Part shown: in pieces, positions 43,262-53,001 of the stretch
How positions within the stretch are numbered: the stretch's first letter is position 1
Layout of the letters: the number at the start of each line of letters is the position of its first letter
Notes under the pieces: model-generated
The model's input: the letters and a program-made list of their open reading frames with translations, nothing else
The model's database searches: none
What the model was told of the DNA's origin: nothing
Translations under genes and position numbers: made by a program
Source: Streptomyces flavofungini
GTDB lineage: Bacteria; Actinomycetota; Actinomycetes; Streptomycetales; Streptomycetaceae
NCBI RefSeq assembly: GCF_030388665.1
Contig: NZ_CP128846.1
Span: 7,722,001 to 7,786,000, forward strand
Length of the DNA: 64,000 bases
Direction of reading: 5' to 3'

Positions 43262-43828
43262 ATGGCGCTCGCGCAGCCCGAACAGGGCGGGCTGCTGCCC
43301 GAGCGGATCGCACCGCCGCGCGGCACACTCGCCACCACCGCCTGCATGGAGACCCTTCAGGTGGGCTACCTGCACGCCGTCGCCGCCGCTGCGGGGTGCT
43401 CGCTCTCCCAGCCCTTTCCGGACAACGGCATCGACTGGCACGTCAGCCACAGCGCCCCCGGGCACACGGTCGACGACGAAGTCACCATCAAGGTGCAGCT
43501 CAAGTGCACGTACCAGATACCGCCCCGGCCCGCGGGGCCCGCCTTCTCCTTCACCCTGGACAACGCCCACCTGGAGAAGCTGGCCCGCACCCCCGTGTCG
43601 GTGCACAAGATCCTCGTCGTGATGATCGTGCCCCGCTCCCGCGACGACTGGCTGCGCGCCGGGCACGACCGGCTCGACCTGCGGCACTGCTGCTACTGGA
43701 CCAACCTCGCCGGACACCCGGTGACGGGCAGGCGAAGGACCACCGTCCGCGTCCCGACCTCGCGGATCTTCGACGACCGCGCGCTCTGCGAGATCATGAC
43801 GCGGGTCGGGACGGGAGGGAGACCCTGA
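43262..43828 (+). CDS. DUF4365 protein, predicted PD-(D/E)XK-type nuclease fold
   Basis: 188 residues with GGAAGG upstream. The segment NGIDWHVSHSAPGHTVDDEVTIKVQLKCT has Asp58 in GID and QxK at 79-81, spaced as in DUF4365 proteins, which are suspected endonuclease-fold enzymes. The rest is DNARLEKL-like helices and a strand ending in TSRIFDDRALCEIM. No signal peptide. The stop TGA shares its A with the ATG of the next gene (TGATG), so the two are coupled. Such pairs suggest a protein complex. Nuclease activity is not proven; the acidic E in the usual ExK is Q here. Confidence 0.8.
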   Translation: MALAQPEQGGLLPERIAPPRGTLATTACMETLQVGYLHAVAAAAGCSLSQPFPDNGIDWHVSHSAPGHTVDDEVTIKVQLKCTYQIPPRPAGPAFSFTLDNAHLEKLARTPVSVHKILVVMIVPRSRDDWLRAGHDRLDLRHCCYWTNLAGHPVTGRRRTTVRVPTSRIFDDRALCEIMTRVGTGGRP

Positions 43829-45054
43829 TGCACCGCCCGATCGACGAGCCCGCGCCGCCACGCGGCCCCCGGCCCCACCCCGTCCACGCCCCCGGCCTCT
43901 GGGCCGACCCGCCCGCCCCCGGCCAGGTCGACCCCGCCGTGCTCGGTGCCCTGCTCGACCGGCACGGCTGGCGCCGCCGCGGCGGCGCCGCCGGACGCTA
44001 CTCCCGCTGGACCCCGCCAGGGCCCGGTCACGGCGGCACCAGCCTGCTCCTGCCGGAGAGCCGCTCCTTCCCCGACTACGAGGACCTGATCGGCGAGGCC
44101 CTGACCGCGCTCGCGCGCAGCTCATCGCCGTCCGCCCGCGACGTGCTGGTCTCCCTCACCGTGCCGAGCGACGAGATCCGCTGGTGGCGCGACGTGCCGA
44201 GCGGACCGGCCGACACCGCGTCCTGGACCGTCGAGGAACGCCTGCGGGCCGCCGCACGCCAGATGCTGCTCGCGGGCGCGCTGGCCGCGCGGGCCCGGGC
44301 CGGTTACTACGGCGCCCGCCACCGCCGCTCCGCCACCGCCCTCCTGGAGGACATCCTCGTCGGACCCGCCCCCGGCGGACGGCGGCTGACCGCGTTCGTC
44401 CCGGTCGCCGCCGGGCGGCCGCTCGCCGTGCGCCTGCACCAGGCGCTGTACGCGGCCCGTGAGGCCGTCGACTACCGGCGGGCCACCGGCCGCATGGACG
44501 CCTTCGACGGCGCCGTCGCCGCGGGCGTCAGCCACGAACTGGTCGAGGCCGTCGTCGCCCTCGTCCGCGGCACCGAGGGCGCCAGGGTCGAAGTGTCCTG
44601 GTCACCCGCCGCCGGGGTGCCCGAGGGCTGCGCCGCGGCCGCCGGGCCCGTCGAGTTCTCGCCCGGGGACCTGCCCGTGCTGCGCGAGGCCAGCGCCCGC
44701 TATCTGCGCGCCGAGCCGTCGGTTCCGGTGCGGATCACCGGGGCCGTGGTGCGCATGCGGCGGTCGGGGCCGCGCGGGGGCGGGACGGTGCGGGTGCGGG
44801 TGCTCGCGGGCGCGGAGGTCCCGCATGTCCGGATGGCGCTCGACGAGGAGGACTACCGCATCGCGGGACAGGCGCATCTGGTCGGTCTGCCGATCCGGGT
44901 GCAGGGGCGCCTGGAGAGCAGGGGCGGCTTCCGCAGGCTCACGGAGGCGGCCGAGGTGGTGCCGGTGCAGGTCGACGAGGCCGAGCGGGACCGCCTGATG
45001 AAGTCGCTCCAGGAGAACCTGGACTTCTTCGAGGAGGCGTGCAGCGGGGACTGA
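43828..45054 (+). CDS. Large hypothetical partner of the DUF4365 protein, OB-like C terminus
   Basis: 408 residues. The first 40 residues are Pro-rich. Residues about 45-230 are helical and Arg-rich ([26 protein letters not shown]). The C-terminal 110 residues ([20 protein letters not shown], then [22 protein letters not shown]) look like an OB-type beta-barrel as seen at the C terminus of several uncharacterised actinobacterial proteins. I do not recognise a named family. Coupled by TGATG to the DUF4365 gene and 170 bp upstream of thrS. Confidence 0.8.
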   Translation: MHRPIDEPAPPRGPRPHPVHAPGLWADPPAPGQVDPAVLGALLDRHGWRRRGGAAGRYSRWTPPGPGHGGTSLLLPESRSFPDYEDLIGEALTALARSSSPSARDVLVSLTVPSDEIRWWRDVPSGPADTASWTVEERLRAAARQMLLAGALAARARAGYYGARHRRSATALLEDILVGPAPGGRRLTAFVPVAAGRPLAVRLHQALYAAREAVDYRRATGRMDAFDGAVAAGVSHELVEAVVALVRGTEGARVEVSWSPAAGVPEGCAAAAGPVEFSPGDLPVLREASARYLRAEPSVPVRITGAVVRMRRSGPRGGGTVRVRVLAGAEVPHVRMALDEEDYRIAGQAHLVGLPIRVQGRLESRGGFRRLTEAAEVVPVQVDEAERDRLMKSLQENLDFFEEACSGD

Positions 45055-45224
45055 GGGGGTGCGGGGCGGGCGTTCAGCGGGGCGCGGCGGGGCCGGGGCG
45101 GACCGGCGCCGCGGTTATCCGTTTCGCGATGGGCCCCGGGGGCTCGGTACGATTCGTTGCGCGCAGGAGCAGATCTGCGCGGCCCGCTTCCAGCAGGGCA
45201 GCCCCCTTCAGGCAGGAGAAACCG

Positions 45225-47207
45225 GTGTCAGACGTCCGTGTGATCATCCAACGCGATTCCGAGCGGGAAGAACGCGTGGTGACCACGGGCACCACGGCCG
45301 CCGACCTGTTCGACGGTGAGCGCACCGTCGTCGCGGCCCGCGTGGGCGGCGAGCTGAAGGACCTGGCGTACGCCGTCGCCGACGGCGAGGTCGTCGAGCC
45401 CGTCGAGATCTCCTCCGAGGACGGCCTGAACATCCTGCGCCACTCCACCGCGCACGTGATGGCGCAGGCCGTGCAGGAGCTGTTCCCCGAGGCCAAGCTC
45501 GGCATCGGCCCGCCCATCCGCGACGGCTTCTACTACGACTTCGACGTCGCCGAGCCGTTCACGCCCGAGGACCTCAAGCGCATCGAGAAGAAGATGCAGG
45601 AGATCCAGAAGCGCGGCCAGCGCTTCGCGCGCCGTGTCACCAACGACGACGACGCCCGCGTCGAGCTCGCCGACGAGCCGTACAAGCTGGAGCTCATCGG
45701 CCTCAAGGGCAACGCCGCGAACGCCGCCGACGGCGCGGACGCCGAGGTGGGCGCCGGCGAGCTGACCATCTACGACAACATCGACGCCAAGACCGGCGAG
45801 CTGTGCTGGAAGGACCTCTGCCGAGGTCCGCACCTGCCCACGACCCGGAACATCCCGGCGTTCAAGCTGATGCGCTCCGCCGCCGCCTACTGGCGGGGCA
45901 GCGAGAAGAACCCCCAGCTCCAGCGCATCTACGGCACCGCCTGGCCGTCCAAGGACGAGCTGAAGGCGCACCTGGAGTTCCTCGCCGAGGCCGAGAAGCG
46001 CGACCACCGCAAGCTCGGCGCGGAGCTGGACCTCTTCTCCTTCCCCGAGGAGCTCGGCCCGGGTCTCGCCGTCTTCCACCCCAAGGGCGGCGTGGTCCGC
46101 AAGGTGATGGAGGACTACTCGCGGCGCCGCCACGAGGAGACCGGCTACGAGTTCGTGAACACCCCGCACATCTCGAAGGAGCACCTCTTCGAGACCTCGG
46201 GGCACCTGCCGCACTACGCCGAGGGCATGTTCCCGCCCATCGAGTTCGACGGGCAGAACTACCGCCTCAAGGCCATGAACTGCCCGATGCACAACCTGAT
46301 CTTCAAGTCGCGCGGGCGTTCCTACCGTGAACTGCCGCTGCGCCTCTTCGAGTTCGGCACCGTGTACCGCTACGAGAAGTCGGGCGTCGTGCACGGCCTG
46401 ACCCGCTCGCGCGGCTTCACCCAGGACGACTCGCACATCTACTGCACCAAGGAGCAGATGGCGGACGAGCTGGACAAGCTCCTCACCTTCGTCCTGGACC
46501 TGCTGCGCGACTACGGCCTGAACGAGTTCGAGCTGGAGCTGTCCACCCGCGACCCGGAGTCCGACAAGTTCATCGGCTCCGACGAGGACTGGGCGGAGGC
46601 CACCGAGGCGCTGCGCCTGGCCGCCGAGAAGCAGGGGCTGCCGCTGGTGCCCGACCCGGGCGGCGCCGCCTACTACGGCCCGAAGATCTCCGTCCAGGCG
46701 AAGGACGCGATCGGCCGCTCCTGGCAGATGTCCACCCTCCAGGTCGACTTCAACCAGCCCAAGCGGTTCGGCCTGGAGTACACCGCGGCGGACGGCTCGC
46801 GCCAGCAGCCCGTCATGCTGCACCGCGCCCTGTTCGGCTCCATCGAGCGGTTCTTCGGCGTGCTCCTGGAGCACTACGCGGGCGCGTTCCCGGCCTGGCT
46901 GGCCCCGGTGCAGGCGGTCGGCATCCCGATCGGCGACGCCCACATCCCGTACCTGCGCGAGTTCGCCGAGAAGGCGCGTGCCCAGGGCCTGCGGGTCGAG
47001 GTGGACGCCTCCTCGGACCGCATGCAGAAGAAGATCCGCAACCAGCAGAAGGCCAAGGTGCCCTTCATGGTCATCGCGGGCGACGAGGACATGGAGCACG
47101 GCGCCGTGTCCTTCCGCTACCGCGACGGCTCGCAGGAGAACGGCATCCCGGTCGACGAGGCCATCGCGAAGATCGTGAAGGTCGTCGAGGAGCGCGTCCA
47201 GGTCTGA
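45225..47207 (+). CDS. thrS: Threonyl-tRNA synthetase
   Basis: 660 residues, the usual actinobacterial length. Domains in order: TGS (about 1-65), editing/SAD domain (90-230, [16 protein letters not shown] and the [12 protein letters not shown] segment), class II catalytic core (about 270-540) with motif 2 [32 protein letters not shown], zinc ligands including Cys in AMNCPMHN, motif 3 [19 protein letters not shown], and an anticodon-binding C terminus (ending [12 protein letters not shown]). It charges tRNA-Thr with editing of serine. The GTG at 45225 has AGGAGA 6-11 nt upstream. No T-box leader is evident. Confidence 0.98.
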   Translation: MSDVRVIIQRDSEREERVVTTGTTAADLFDGERTVVAARVGGELKDLAYAVADGEVVEPVEISSEDGLNILRHSTAHVMAQAVQELFPEAKLGIGPPIRDGFYYDFDVAEPFTPEDLKRIEKKMQEIQKRGQRFARRVTNDDDARVELADEPYKLELIGLKGNAANAADGADAEVGAGELTIYDNIDAKTGELCWKDLCRGPHLPTTRNIPAFKLMRSAAAYWRGSEKNPQLQRIYGTAWPSKDELKAHLEFLAEAEKRDHRKLGAELDLFSFPEELGPGLAVFHPKGGVVRKVMEDYSRRRHEETGYEFVNTPHISKEHLFETSGHLPHYAEGMFPPIEFDGQNYRLKAMNCPMHNLIFKSRGRSYRELPLRLFEFGTVYRYEKSGVVHGLTRSRGFTQDDSHIYCTKEQMADELDKLLTFVLDLLRDYGLNEFELELSTRDPESDKFIGSDEDWAEATEALRLAAEKQGLPLVPDPGGAAYYGPKISVQAKDAIGRSWQMSTLQVDFNQPKRFGLEYTAADGSRQQPVMLHRALFGSIERFFGVLLEHYAGAFPAWLAPVQAVGIPIGDAHIPYLREFAEKARAQGLRVEVDASSDRMQKKIRNQQKAKVPFMVIAGDEDMEHGAVSFRYRDGSQENGIPVDEAIAKIVKVVEERVQV

Positions 47208-47222
47208 CGCCGCGCACGAGGC

Positions 47223-47918
47223 TCAGGAGGCCCCCGGGGACGAACCCCCCGGGGGCCTCCCGTCGTCCTCCCGCGCGAAGACCTGGAGCAGCCACGACGA
47301 GAACGACCCCGTCACCGTCCCGAGCAGCGCGAGCCCGCACCCCATCAGGCCGACCGCGACCAGCCTGCCCAGCGGCGTCACCGGCGCCACATCCCCGTAC
47401 CCGACCGTGGCGAGCGTCGCGCACGTCCACCACACCGAGTCCCCGAAGGTGCGGATCGTGGCGTCCGGCGCCGCGTGCTCCTGGTGGTAGACGGCGAGCG
47501 CCCCGGCGAAGCCGAGCAGGAGCACGGACAGGCCCGCGTAGACCATCACGCGGGTGTACAGGGCGAGGCGCGGGCGGTCGCGGTGGCGCTGGACCGCGTC
47601 GTGGAAGCGGACGATGCACAGCGGCCGCAGGAGCGGCAGGAAGAGCACCACGGTGTCCAGCAGATGGCCGCGGACGAAGGCGAGTCGCTGTCCGCTCAGA
47701 CGCCAGCGCACCGCGTAGTCGACGGCGAAGACCGCCCACGAGGTCAGCGCGAGCGCCAGGCAGGCCGCGCGCCAGGCCGGGGACAGCCCATGGGCCAGGA
47801 CCCACACCGCGTACGCGCTGAGGAAGACCAGGGAGGCCACGGCGAGCGGGGCCTCGGCCCGGCGCTCCCAGCGGGACTCCGCCTGCTCCGGCGCCGTCCG
47901 TGCGCTGTTTCGGCTCAT
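47223..47918 (-). CDS. Voltage-gated-like K+ channel protein
   Basis: 231 residues with about six helices. The pore reads WWTCATLATVGYGDVAPVTPLGR, containing the selectivity filter TVGYGD. An S4-like segment RPLCIVRFHDAVQRHRDRPRLALYTR carries several Arg. Similar to the ion transport/Kv superfamily. The C-terminal 30 residues have no RCK/TrkA domain, so ligand gating is not evident. It converges on thrS, and a strong hairpin lies in its last codons. Confidence 0.9.
   Translation of the reverse strand: MSRNSARTAPEQAESRWERRAEAPLAVASLVFLSAYAVWVLAHGLSPAWRAACLALALTSWAVFAVDYAVRWRLSGQRLAFVRGHLLDTVVLFLPLLRPLCIVRFHDAVQRHRDRPRLALYTRVMVYAGLSVLLLGFAGALAVYHQEHAAPDATIRTFGDSVWWTCATLATVGYGDVAPVTPLGRLVAVGLMGCGLALLGTVTGSFSSWLLQVFAREDDGRPPGGSSPGAS
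47226..47260. terminator. Terminator shared by thrS and the K+ channel gene
   Basis: GGAGGCCCCCGGGG pairs with CCCCGGGGGCCTCC, overlapping the final codons of the channel gene (Gly/Pro-rich tail). Confidence 0.8.
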
Positions 47919-47988
47919 TGCCCCAGTCTGGCCCCGGGGTCCGCCCCGGCGACACGCTGCGAACGGGCGAAGTCATATGCTGCACAGC

Positions 47989-48537
47989 ATGACGATTGAG
48001 CCGGAGCAGCAGATCGGAGTGGGGTCGCAGGACGCGTTCCAGCGCCTGTGGACGCCGCACCGGATGGCGTACATCCAGGGAGAGAACAAGCCCACCGGCC
48101 CAGGGGCGGACGACGGCTGTCCCTTCTGCTCGATCCCGGCGAAATCGGACGAGGACGGGCTGGTCGTCGCCCGCGGCGAGCACGTCTACGCGGTGCTCAA
48201 CCTCTATCCGTACAACGGCGGCCACCTGATGGTCGTGCCCTACCGCCACGTCGCCGACTACACCGAGCTGACCGGCCCGGAGACCGTCGAGCTCGGCGAG
48301 CTGACCAAGCAGGCGATGACGGCGCTGCGCGCGGCCTCGGGCGCGCACGGCTTCAACATCGGCATGAACCAGGGCACGGTCGCGGGCGCCGGGATCGCCG
48401 CCCACCTGCACCAGCACATCGTGCCGCGCTGGGGTGGCGACACCAACTTCATGCCGGTCGTCGGCCACACCAAGGTGCTGCCCCAACTGCTCGCCGACAC
48501 CCGCAAGATGCTCGCGGAGGCCTGGCCCGTGGTGTAG
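47989..48537 (+). CDS. HIT family protein, AP4A phosphorylase/hydrolase-like
   Basis: 182 residues. Zinc-like CPFCSI at about 44-49, LNLYPYNGGHLMVVPYRHV, and AHLHQHIVPRW is the histidine triad HxHxHxx. Relatives hydrolyse or phosphorolyse Ap4A, or remove AMP from adenylylated molecules. The ATG at 47989 sits 7 nt after TATGCT (47976-47981), so the transcript is leaderless; the upstream ATG at 47977 lies inside the -10 box and is rejected. The gene is followed by a very long hairpin. Confidence 0.93.
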   Translation: MTIEPEQQIGVGSQDAFQRLWTPHRMAYIQGENKPTGPGADDGCPFCSIPAKSDEDGLVVARGEHVYAVLNLYPYNGGHLMVVPYRHVADYTELTGPETVELGELTKQAMTALRAASGAHGFNIGMNQGTVAGAGIAAHLHQHIVPRWGGDTNFMPVVGHTKVLPQLLADTRKMLAEAWPVV

Positions 48538-48564
48538 CGCCCGGACGCACGGGAGCGGCGGCAG

Positions 48565-48627
48565 CCGGTCGTACGAAGGAGGGGCGGCGCGATCCGATCG
48601 CGCCGCCCCCTCCTTCGTACGACCCGG
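48565..48627. terminator. Exceptionally long bidirectional hairpin
   Basis: Left arm 48565-48594 (begins CCGGTCGTACGAAGGAGGGG) pairs with 48596-48627 over about 30 bp with one bulged C and a minimal loop. It separates the HIT gene from a convergent membrane gene. Confidence 0.85.
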
Positions 48628-48642
48628 TGCCGCCGGCCGGGG

Positions 48643-50298
48643 CTATGCGCCGTACACGTCGGCGTTGCGCGGCATGGGGTCCTGCACCGCCCCGCTGAGG
48701 AACGTGGCGCGGCCGCTGAAGCGGTCGGTGTTCACGCCGTTCTCCTCCAGGACCTTGATGGCCGCCGAGTGCACGACGCGCAGCACCGGTGTGGCCGCGC
48801 GCAGCGCGTCGTCGGCCATGAAGCGGTGCCGCCACGGCTTGTCGGCCCAGGCGTGCCGGAGGCCGAACGGCTCGGGCAGGACGAGCTTGCCGCCCAGGTA
48901 GTCCAGCATGGGGGGATACCAGGTGAAGGGGGCGCGCACGGCGAGGCGCACCACTTCCTGGGCGTCGACGAGCGGCAGCTGCTGGGTCTTGGTCTCCCAG
49001 AACTTGATGGTCTTGCTGACCGTCTTGGTCTTGGGGGAGGGCTTGCTCGTGAACAGCGAGTGCACGGGGCCGAGGGCGTGCCCGGTGACCTCGATGCGCA
49101 GGGTCTCGTGCAGCACGGTGACCGTGATCAGCATCGTGATCACCAACTGGCCGTCCCAGAGGGTGAACTGAACGCCCAGGTAGTGCCGGTCGCCGCTGCC
49201 GAACTGCTGCTCGTTGCAGATGCGCTGTATCTCGTGGCCCTTGATCTGGAAGGCGTCGACGTCGGTGCCGGAGGGACGGGAGACGGATCCCGCGTTCTCC
49301 CCGATGGGGGTGACGACCCAGTGCTTTATCGACGGCTTGGGGAAGCCGCCGGTGTGCAGGGGGCCGCGCTCCAGCATGCGGAGCTGGTCGTGCACCGCGC
49401 GTATGACGTCCCAGCTGCGGAAGGGGTTGATCTCCTTGCCCTCTTGGCGGGGGGTCAGCTCCTCGGCGAGCTGCCAGCTGCCCCAGCGGGTGCCCATGCC
49501 CAGTATCCCCTTGGGGCCCGCGTAGAAGACGGAGTTGGACTGCTGCTCGGCGGAGAGCCGGGCGAGGCCCTGGCGCAGCCGCTCGGCCGCGGTCTCGCCG
49601 GGGCTGCCGGGGACCGCCTCGGGGATCTTGGCGCCGATGCCGCCGCCCGCGAGGAGGCTGCTCCAGCGGTCCCGCAGGTCCTTGGCGGTGCCCTCGGCGA
49701 CGTGCTTGGCCCAGAACCAGCCGAGCACCGGCACGAGGGGGCAGATCCGCAGATACCAGGCCCAGAAGCCGCTGAAGGGCAGCTTGATCAGGAGCAGCGC
49801 GACCAGGACGCCGAGGGCGACGAGGATGGCCGTGGCGATGGCCTGGGTGCGCTTGTCCTTCTGCTTGGAGATCCACCGGCGGGCGGTGAACACCAGGAGC
49901 CAGGCGAGGAGGCCGGGCAGGAAGAGCAGCCCGCAGAGCACCATGACGGCCGTGAGCCAGCTGTCGCGCTGTCTGCGGATGCGGGTGGCCGCCAGGCAGT
50001 GCTCGACGACCGCCTGCGGTTCGGTGCCGAACGACTGGATGAGCGCCGGGCGGGCGCCCCCGAGCATCCGCACCTGCACGGTCCGCGAGAAGGCTTCGCC
50101 CAGGCTGGGCTTGCACAGCGACCAGATTCCGGGCTTGACCACGGATTTGTGCCAGTCGCTGTTGGCCTTGAGGATCTCGTCGACCTCGCCGTCGCGATAC
50201 GCCGCCGACGCCAGGGCGTGTGTCGCCGCCGTCTGCCCCGCGGCGCCCGACAGCGGGACCTGGGCCCCTGGCCTGAAGTCGAATACGTCGTCCGCCAC
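48643..50298 (-). CDS. Large hypothetical membrane protein
   Basis: 551 residues from a GTG with GGGGG about 8-12 nt upstream. The N-terminal 110 residues are soluble. Three hydrophobic helices follow (WLTAVMVLCGLLFLPGLLAWLLV, AIATAILVALGVLVALLLIKL, YLRICPLVPVLGWFWA). A roughly 330-residue C-terminal cytosolic or extracellular domain contains motifs I cannot assign (GILGMGTRWGSWQLAEEL, EIQRICNEQQFGSGDRHYLG, LVITMLITVTVLHETLRIEVTGHALGP). Not recognised. It is a single-copy transcription unit between two terminators, convergent with the HIT gene. Confidence 0.8.
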   Translation of the reverse strand: MADDVFDFRPGAQVPLSGAAGQTAATHALASAAYRDGEVDEILKANSDWHKSVVKPGIWSLCKPSLGEAFSRTVQVRMLGGARPALIQSFGTEPQAVVEHCLAATRIRRQRDSWLTAVMVLCGLLFLPGLLAWLLVFTARRWISKQKDKRTQAIATAILVALGVLVALLLIKLPFSGFWAWYLRICPLVPVLGWFWAKHVAEGTAKDLRDRWSSLLAGGGIGAKIPEAVPGSPGETAAERLRQGLARLSAEQQSNSVFYAGPKGILGMGTRWGSWQLAEELTPRQEGKEINPFRSWDVIRAVHDQLRMLERGPLHTGGFPKPSIKHWVVTPIGENAGSVSRPSGTDVDAFQIKGHEIQRICNEQQFGSGDRHYLGVQFTLWDGQLVITMLITVTVLHETLRIEVTGHALGPVHSLFTSKPSPKTKTVSKTIKFWETKTQQLPLVDAQEVVRLAVRAPFTWYPPMLDYLGGKLVLPEPFGLRHAWADKPWRHRFMADDALRAATPVLRVVHSAAIKVLEENGVNTDRFSGRATFLSGAVQDPMPRNADVYGA

Positions 50299-50480
50299 CT
50301 GCCGCCCCCAACACCGCACCGCCCCTGGCGCTGCGACTCTTCCCGACTGCGTTGTTTCCCGAGATTCCCGACTGCATGCCCGACTGCGGTGCCCGGCACA
50401 CCTGTTGACCTGGCCGGTACAGCCTTTGATCAGGTCATCAGCGTATCGGTGCGCACTGACATCCGGCAGGGGGCCGTGAA

Positions 50481-50516
50481 ATGCCGCCCGCTGGACGGGC
50501 TCCGGGCGGGCGGCAT
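50481..50516 (-). terminator. Terminator downstream of the EF-G2 gene
   Basis: ATGCCGCCCG (50481-50490) pairs with CGGGCGGCAT (50507-50516), 17 bp past the EF-G2 stop. Confidence 0.7.
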
Positions 50517-50533
50517 CTGGCCGGTCGGCTCAA

Positions 50534-52741
50534 CTAGACGCCGTGTTCGGCCTGTTCACGGATCTTCTGGGACAGCTGGGCCGGCATCGGTTCGTGCCGG
50601 GCGTAGGAACGGCTGAAGCGCGCGGTGCCCTGGGACAGGGAGCGCAGGTCCACCGCGTACCGGCCGATCTCGATCTCGGGCACCTCGGCCCGGACCAGGG
50701 TGCGCCCGCCCGGCGCCTGTTCGGTGCCCACCACCCGGCCGCGCCGCCCGGACAGGTCGCTCATGACCGAGCCCACGTGCTCGTCGCTCACGAGCACCTG
50801 CACCTCGGCGACCGGTTCGAGCAGGTGGATGGTGGCGTCCGCGGCCGCCTCCCGCAGCGCGAGCGCCCCCGCCGTCTGGAACGCGGCGTCGGAGGAGTCC
50901 ACCGAGTGCGCCTTGCCGTCGAGCAGCGTGACGCGGACGTCGATGAGCGGATAGCCGGCCGCGACCCCCTTGGCCGCCTGCGCCCGGACGCCTTTCTCCA
51001 CGGACGGGATGAACTGCCGGGGCACCGCCCCGCCGACGACCTTGTCGACGAACTCGATGCCGCTGCCGCCGGGCAGGGGCTCCACCTCGATCTCGCAGAT
51101 CGCGAACTGCCCGTGGCCGCCCGACTGCTTCACATGGCGCCCGCGCCCCGCGGCCTTGCCCCCGAACGTCTCCCGCAGGGAGACCTTGTGCGGGACGAGG
51201 TCGACCTGCACGCCGTAGCGGTGGCGCAGCCGCTCCAGGGCGACGTCCGCGTGCGCCTCGCCCAGGCACCACAGGACCACCTGGTGGGTGTCCTGGTTCT
51301 GTTCGAGCCGCATCGTCGGGTCCTCGGCGACGAGGCGGGACAGGCCCTGGGAGAGCTTGTCCTCGTCGGCCTTGCTGTGCGCCTCGATGGCGAGCGGGAG
51401 CAGCGGGTCGGGCATGTCCCAGGGCTCCATCAGGAGCGGGTCGTCCTTGGCGGAGAGGGTGTCGCCGGTCTCGGCGCGGCCGAGCTTGGCCACGCAGGCC
51501 AGATCGCCCGCGATGGCCTGGCTGAGGGTGCGCTGCTGCTTGCCGAACGGGGAGGACAGGGCGCCGACGCGCTCGTCGACGTCGTGGTCCTCGTGGCCCC
51601 GGTCGGCGAGGCCGTGACCTGACACGTGCACGGTCTCGTCGGGGCGCAGGGTCCCGGAGAAGACCCGGACCAGGGAGATCCGGCCGACGTAGGGGTCGGA
51701 CGCGGTCTTGACCACCTCGGCGGCGAGGGGGCCCTCGGGGTCGCAGGTGAGGGCCGGGCGGGGCTTTCCCGCGGGGGTGGTGACGGCCGGCGCGGGGTGC
51801 TCCAGGGGGGTGGGAAAGCCGCCGGTGATCAGCTCCAGGAGCTCGACGGTGCCGATGCCCTGCCGGGCGCCCTCGGCGGCGGGGGCGGCGGCGAGGACCG
51901 GGTGGAAGATGCCGCGCGCGACGGCCCGCTCCAGGTCCTGGACGAGGGTTTCGTGGTCGATGTCGTCGCCGCTGAGATAGCGGTCCATCAGGGACTCGTC
52001 CTCGCTCTCGGCGATGATCCCCTCGATGAGCTTGTTGCGCGCCTCCTCGATCACCGGGAGCTGGTCGGCGCCCGGTTCGGACTCCTTGCGTTCGCCCGAC
52101 GCGTAGTCGAAGACCCGCTGCGAGAGCAGTCCGACCAGGCCGGTGACGGGCGCGTGCCCGTCGGGGCCCTGCTCGCCGTGGAGCGGCAGGTACAGCGGCA
52201 GTACGGCGTCGGGGTCGTCGGCCCCGAAGGCCTCGGCGCAGGCCCGCGTCATGTCCGTGAAGTCGGCGCGCGCCGCCTCCAGGTGCGTGACCACGATGGC
52301 CCGCGGCATGCCGACCGCGGCGCACTCCTCCCACACCATGCGGGTCGCGCCGGTGATGCCTTCGGCGCCCTCCGCCGCCGAGACGACGAAAAGGGCCGCG
52401 TCCGCGGCGCGCAGACCGGCCCTCAGCTCACCGACGAAGTCGGCGTATCCCGGGGTGTCCAGGATATTGATCTTGTAGCCGCCCCATTCGACGGGGACGA
52501 GGGACAGCTGTACGGAGCGTTGCTGGCGGTGCTCGATGTCGTCGTAGTCCGAGACCGAGGTGCCGTCCTCCACCCGGCCCGCCCGGTTCACCGCCCCCGC
52601 GGTCAGCGCGAGGGCTTCCACCAGAGTCGTCTTGCCCGATCCGCTGTGGCCGACCAGCACCACATTCCGTACGGACGCGGGATGGTCGGCCGTCGCTGCC
52701 CTGCCGGCGGCTCCGGGGTGTGCGTTCGCCTTGTCGCCCAT
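50534..52741 (-). CDS. EF-G-like translation GTPase paralogue (EF-G2) with degenerate G motifs
   Basis: 735 residues with all EF-G domains. G1 is GHSGSGKT (31-38), differing from GHVDHGKT. G3 is DTPGYADF (95-102), with Tyr99 where canonical EF-G has the catalytic His. G4, normally NKMD, reads THLE (152-155). The C-terminal half is intact (VPRQFIPSVEKGVRAQAAKG in domain IV). Family knowledge: mycobacterial EF-G2 binds nucleotide but has no ribosome-dependent GTPase, and the residues lost here would explain similar behaviour. It may be a regulator rather than a translocase. GGGAGG precedes the ATG. Start and identity are firm. Confidence 0.92.
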   Translation of the reverse strand: MGDKANAHPGAAGRAATADHPASVRNVVLVGHSGSGKTTLVEALALTAGAVNRAGRVEDGTSVSDYDDIEHRQQRSVQLSLVPVEWGGYKINILDTPGYADFVGELRAGLRAADAALFVVSAAEGAEGITGATRMVWEECAAVGMPRAIVVTHLEAARADFTDMTRACAEAFGADDPDAVLPLYLPLHGEQGPDGHAPVTGLVGLLSQRVFDYASGERKESEPGADQLPVIEEARNKLIEGIIAESEDESLMDRYLSGDDIDHETLVQDLERAVARGIFHPVLAAAPAAEGARQGIGTVELLELITGGFPTPLEHPAPAVTTPAGKPRPALTCDPEGPLAAEVVKTASDPYVGRISLVRVFSGTLRPDETVHVSGHGLADRGHEDHDVDERVGALSSPFGKQQRTLSQAIAGDLACVAKLGRAETGDTLSAKDDPLLMEPWDMPDPLLPLAIEAHSKADEDKLSQGLSRLVAEDPTMRLEQNQDTHQVVLWCLGEAHADVALERLRHRYGVQVDLVPHKVSLRETFGGKAAGRGRHVKQSGGHGQFAICEIEVEPLPGGSGIEFVDKVVGGAVPRQFIPSVEKGVRAQAAKGVAAGYPLIDVRVTLLDGKAHSVDSSDAAFQTAGALALREAAADATIHLLEPVAEVQVLVSDEHVGSVMSDLSGRRGRVVGTEQAPGGRTLVRAEVPEIEIGRYAVDLRSLSQGTARFSRSYARHEPMPAQLSQKIREQAEHGV

Positions 52742-53001
52742 GCCTTGGCCTCCCGGTTACGCGCATGGATGAGGAGGCTCAGCCCCCTCAGGGATGCTGG
52801 CTGTGCGCGGACACACGGGACCCGCGTGCGGAGGCGGCTCCGGCGACGCCCGCGGTGCTTTCGAGCTTTGCACTCGTGTCACGGTGCGTCCATACGTCGT
52901 ACGCGATCGTGAGGGGGCGAGCCGGTGTGTCGCGAGCGTGACTACGATGGGCCAGCCGGTGGCCAACGGGGCCGCCATGGGCACCGACCCTCGGGAAGGC
53001 C

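Noticed and set aside
45055..45224. T-box leader before thrS
   Set aside because: No T-box sequence or specifier-loop layout visible in 170 nt.
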